Shown here: positions 63,865 to 64,000 of the stretch, one piece after another | Layout: every line of letters begins with the position of its first letter | Position numbering within the stretch: the stretch's first letter is position 1 | Source of the DNA: Brucella cytisi | GTDB lineage: Bacteria; Pseudomonadota; Alphaproteobacteria; Rhizobiales; Rhizobiaceae | NCBI GenBank assembly: GCA_012103075.1 | Contig: JAAVLQ010000003.1 | Coordinates: 806,001 to 870,000 of the forward strand | Direction of reading: 5' to 3' | DNA length: 64,000 nucleotides | Notes under the pieces: generated by a model | Told to the model about the DNA's origin: nothing | Seen by the model: the letters and a program-made list of their open reading frames with translations, nothing else | The model's database searches: none | Made by a program: the position numbers and the translations under genes

Positions 63865-64000
63865 GTTCGAAAAACGCATGGCTGATATGCGAGACGGACC
63901 GGGGAAATCGCCAGCCAGTATTGAAGCCGCCAATCGCTTTCCTGCCCGGTCGCGATCGCTGGTACCGGCAAAAAATATACAAGTCCGGACGGTTCAGGCG

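Overview
The window looks like an accessory region of an alphaproteobacterium of the order Hyphomicrobiales (Rhizobiales), most like the Brucella/Ochrobactrum or Rhizobium groups. The evidence is two repABC replication cassettes with their antisense RNAs, a DUF1612 protein, a SyrB-like protein, a DUF1127 protein, rhizobial-type IS elements and a three-hairpin CCUCCUCC ('cuckoo'/alpha-r14 type) small RNA. It is probably part of a large plasmid, chromid or plasmid-derived island. A technical point governs the whole annotation: most long conserved genes are broken by single-base shifts, many of them in homopolymers, and reading resumes in family-typical sequence in the next frame. This looks more like consensus error than decay. 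Such genes are listed as one CDS with the shifts stated; genuinely truncated pieces are listed as pseudogenes.

Region by region. 1-7571: a restriction-type operon of MORC/GHKL ATPase (5' end cut by the window), Z1 helicase-like protein, PD-(D/E)XK protein, AIPR protein and an EcoRII-like effector-domain fragment. 7602-11132 (minus): an HNH endonuclease, a degraded ORF, and a large protein joining a PD-(D/E)XK domain to a P-loop NTPase. 11382-19588 (plus): a tightly packed run of a sigma-like protein, a small acidic protein, a metallopeptidase-UvrD helicase-nuclease fusion, a multiubiquitin-E2 fusion, a JAB-E1 fusion, a DUF6527 zinc protein and an uncharacterised protein. This run is the strongest candidate for an incompletely described system. 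19655-23591: an unknown gene, DUF1612, a PemK/MazF-type toxin with its Phd/YefM antitoxin, and a tyrosine recombinase. 23703-26811 (minus): a D12 adenine methyltransferase followed by a nuclease-like DGQHR protein.

27195-30996 and 38596-42443 are two repABC cassettes in the same orientation. The first has two identical 16-bp parS palindromes, one inside repB. Between them lie an L,D-transpeptidase, a DUF1127 gene, a secreted and a membrane protein of unknown role, helicase and resolvase remnants, and an IS66-type element with both terminal repeats. 42469-44690 holds an integrase scrap, the SyrB-like gene with a divergent partner, and two chimeric IS6 pieces. 44850-48906 is a type VI secretion cargo module: VgrG tail, DUF4123 adaptor, putative HHI-type nuclease effector, beta-propeller-like putative immunity protein, GNAT and PAAR tip. 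49039-52618 is IS debris (IS21, a complete DDE element with doubled inverted repeats, IS110), followed by a truncated UvrD helicase. 55839-63451 is catabolic and ordinary: IclR regulator, amino-acid-type ABC transporter, RidA and SelA-like PLP enzyme in one operon, then an EamA exporter and a divergent Lrp regulator. The window ends with a terminator and the small RNA.

Functionally, the left 27 kb is a defence island with at least four separate nuclease-bearing loci, the middle supplies replication and segregation, and the right part supplies antagonism and nutrient uptake.
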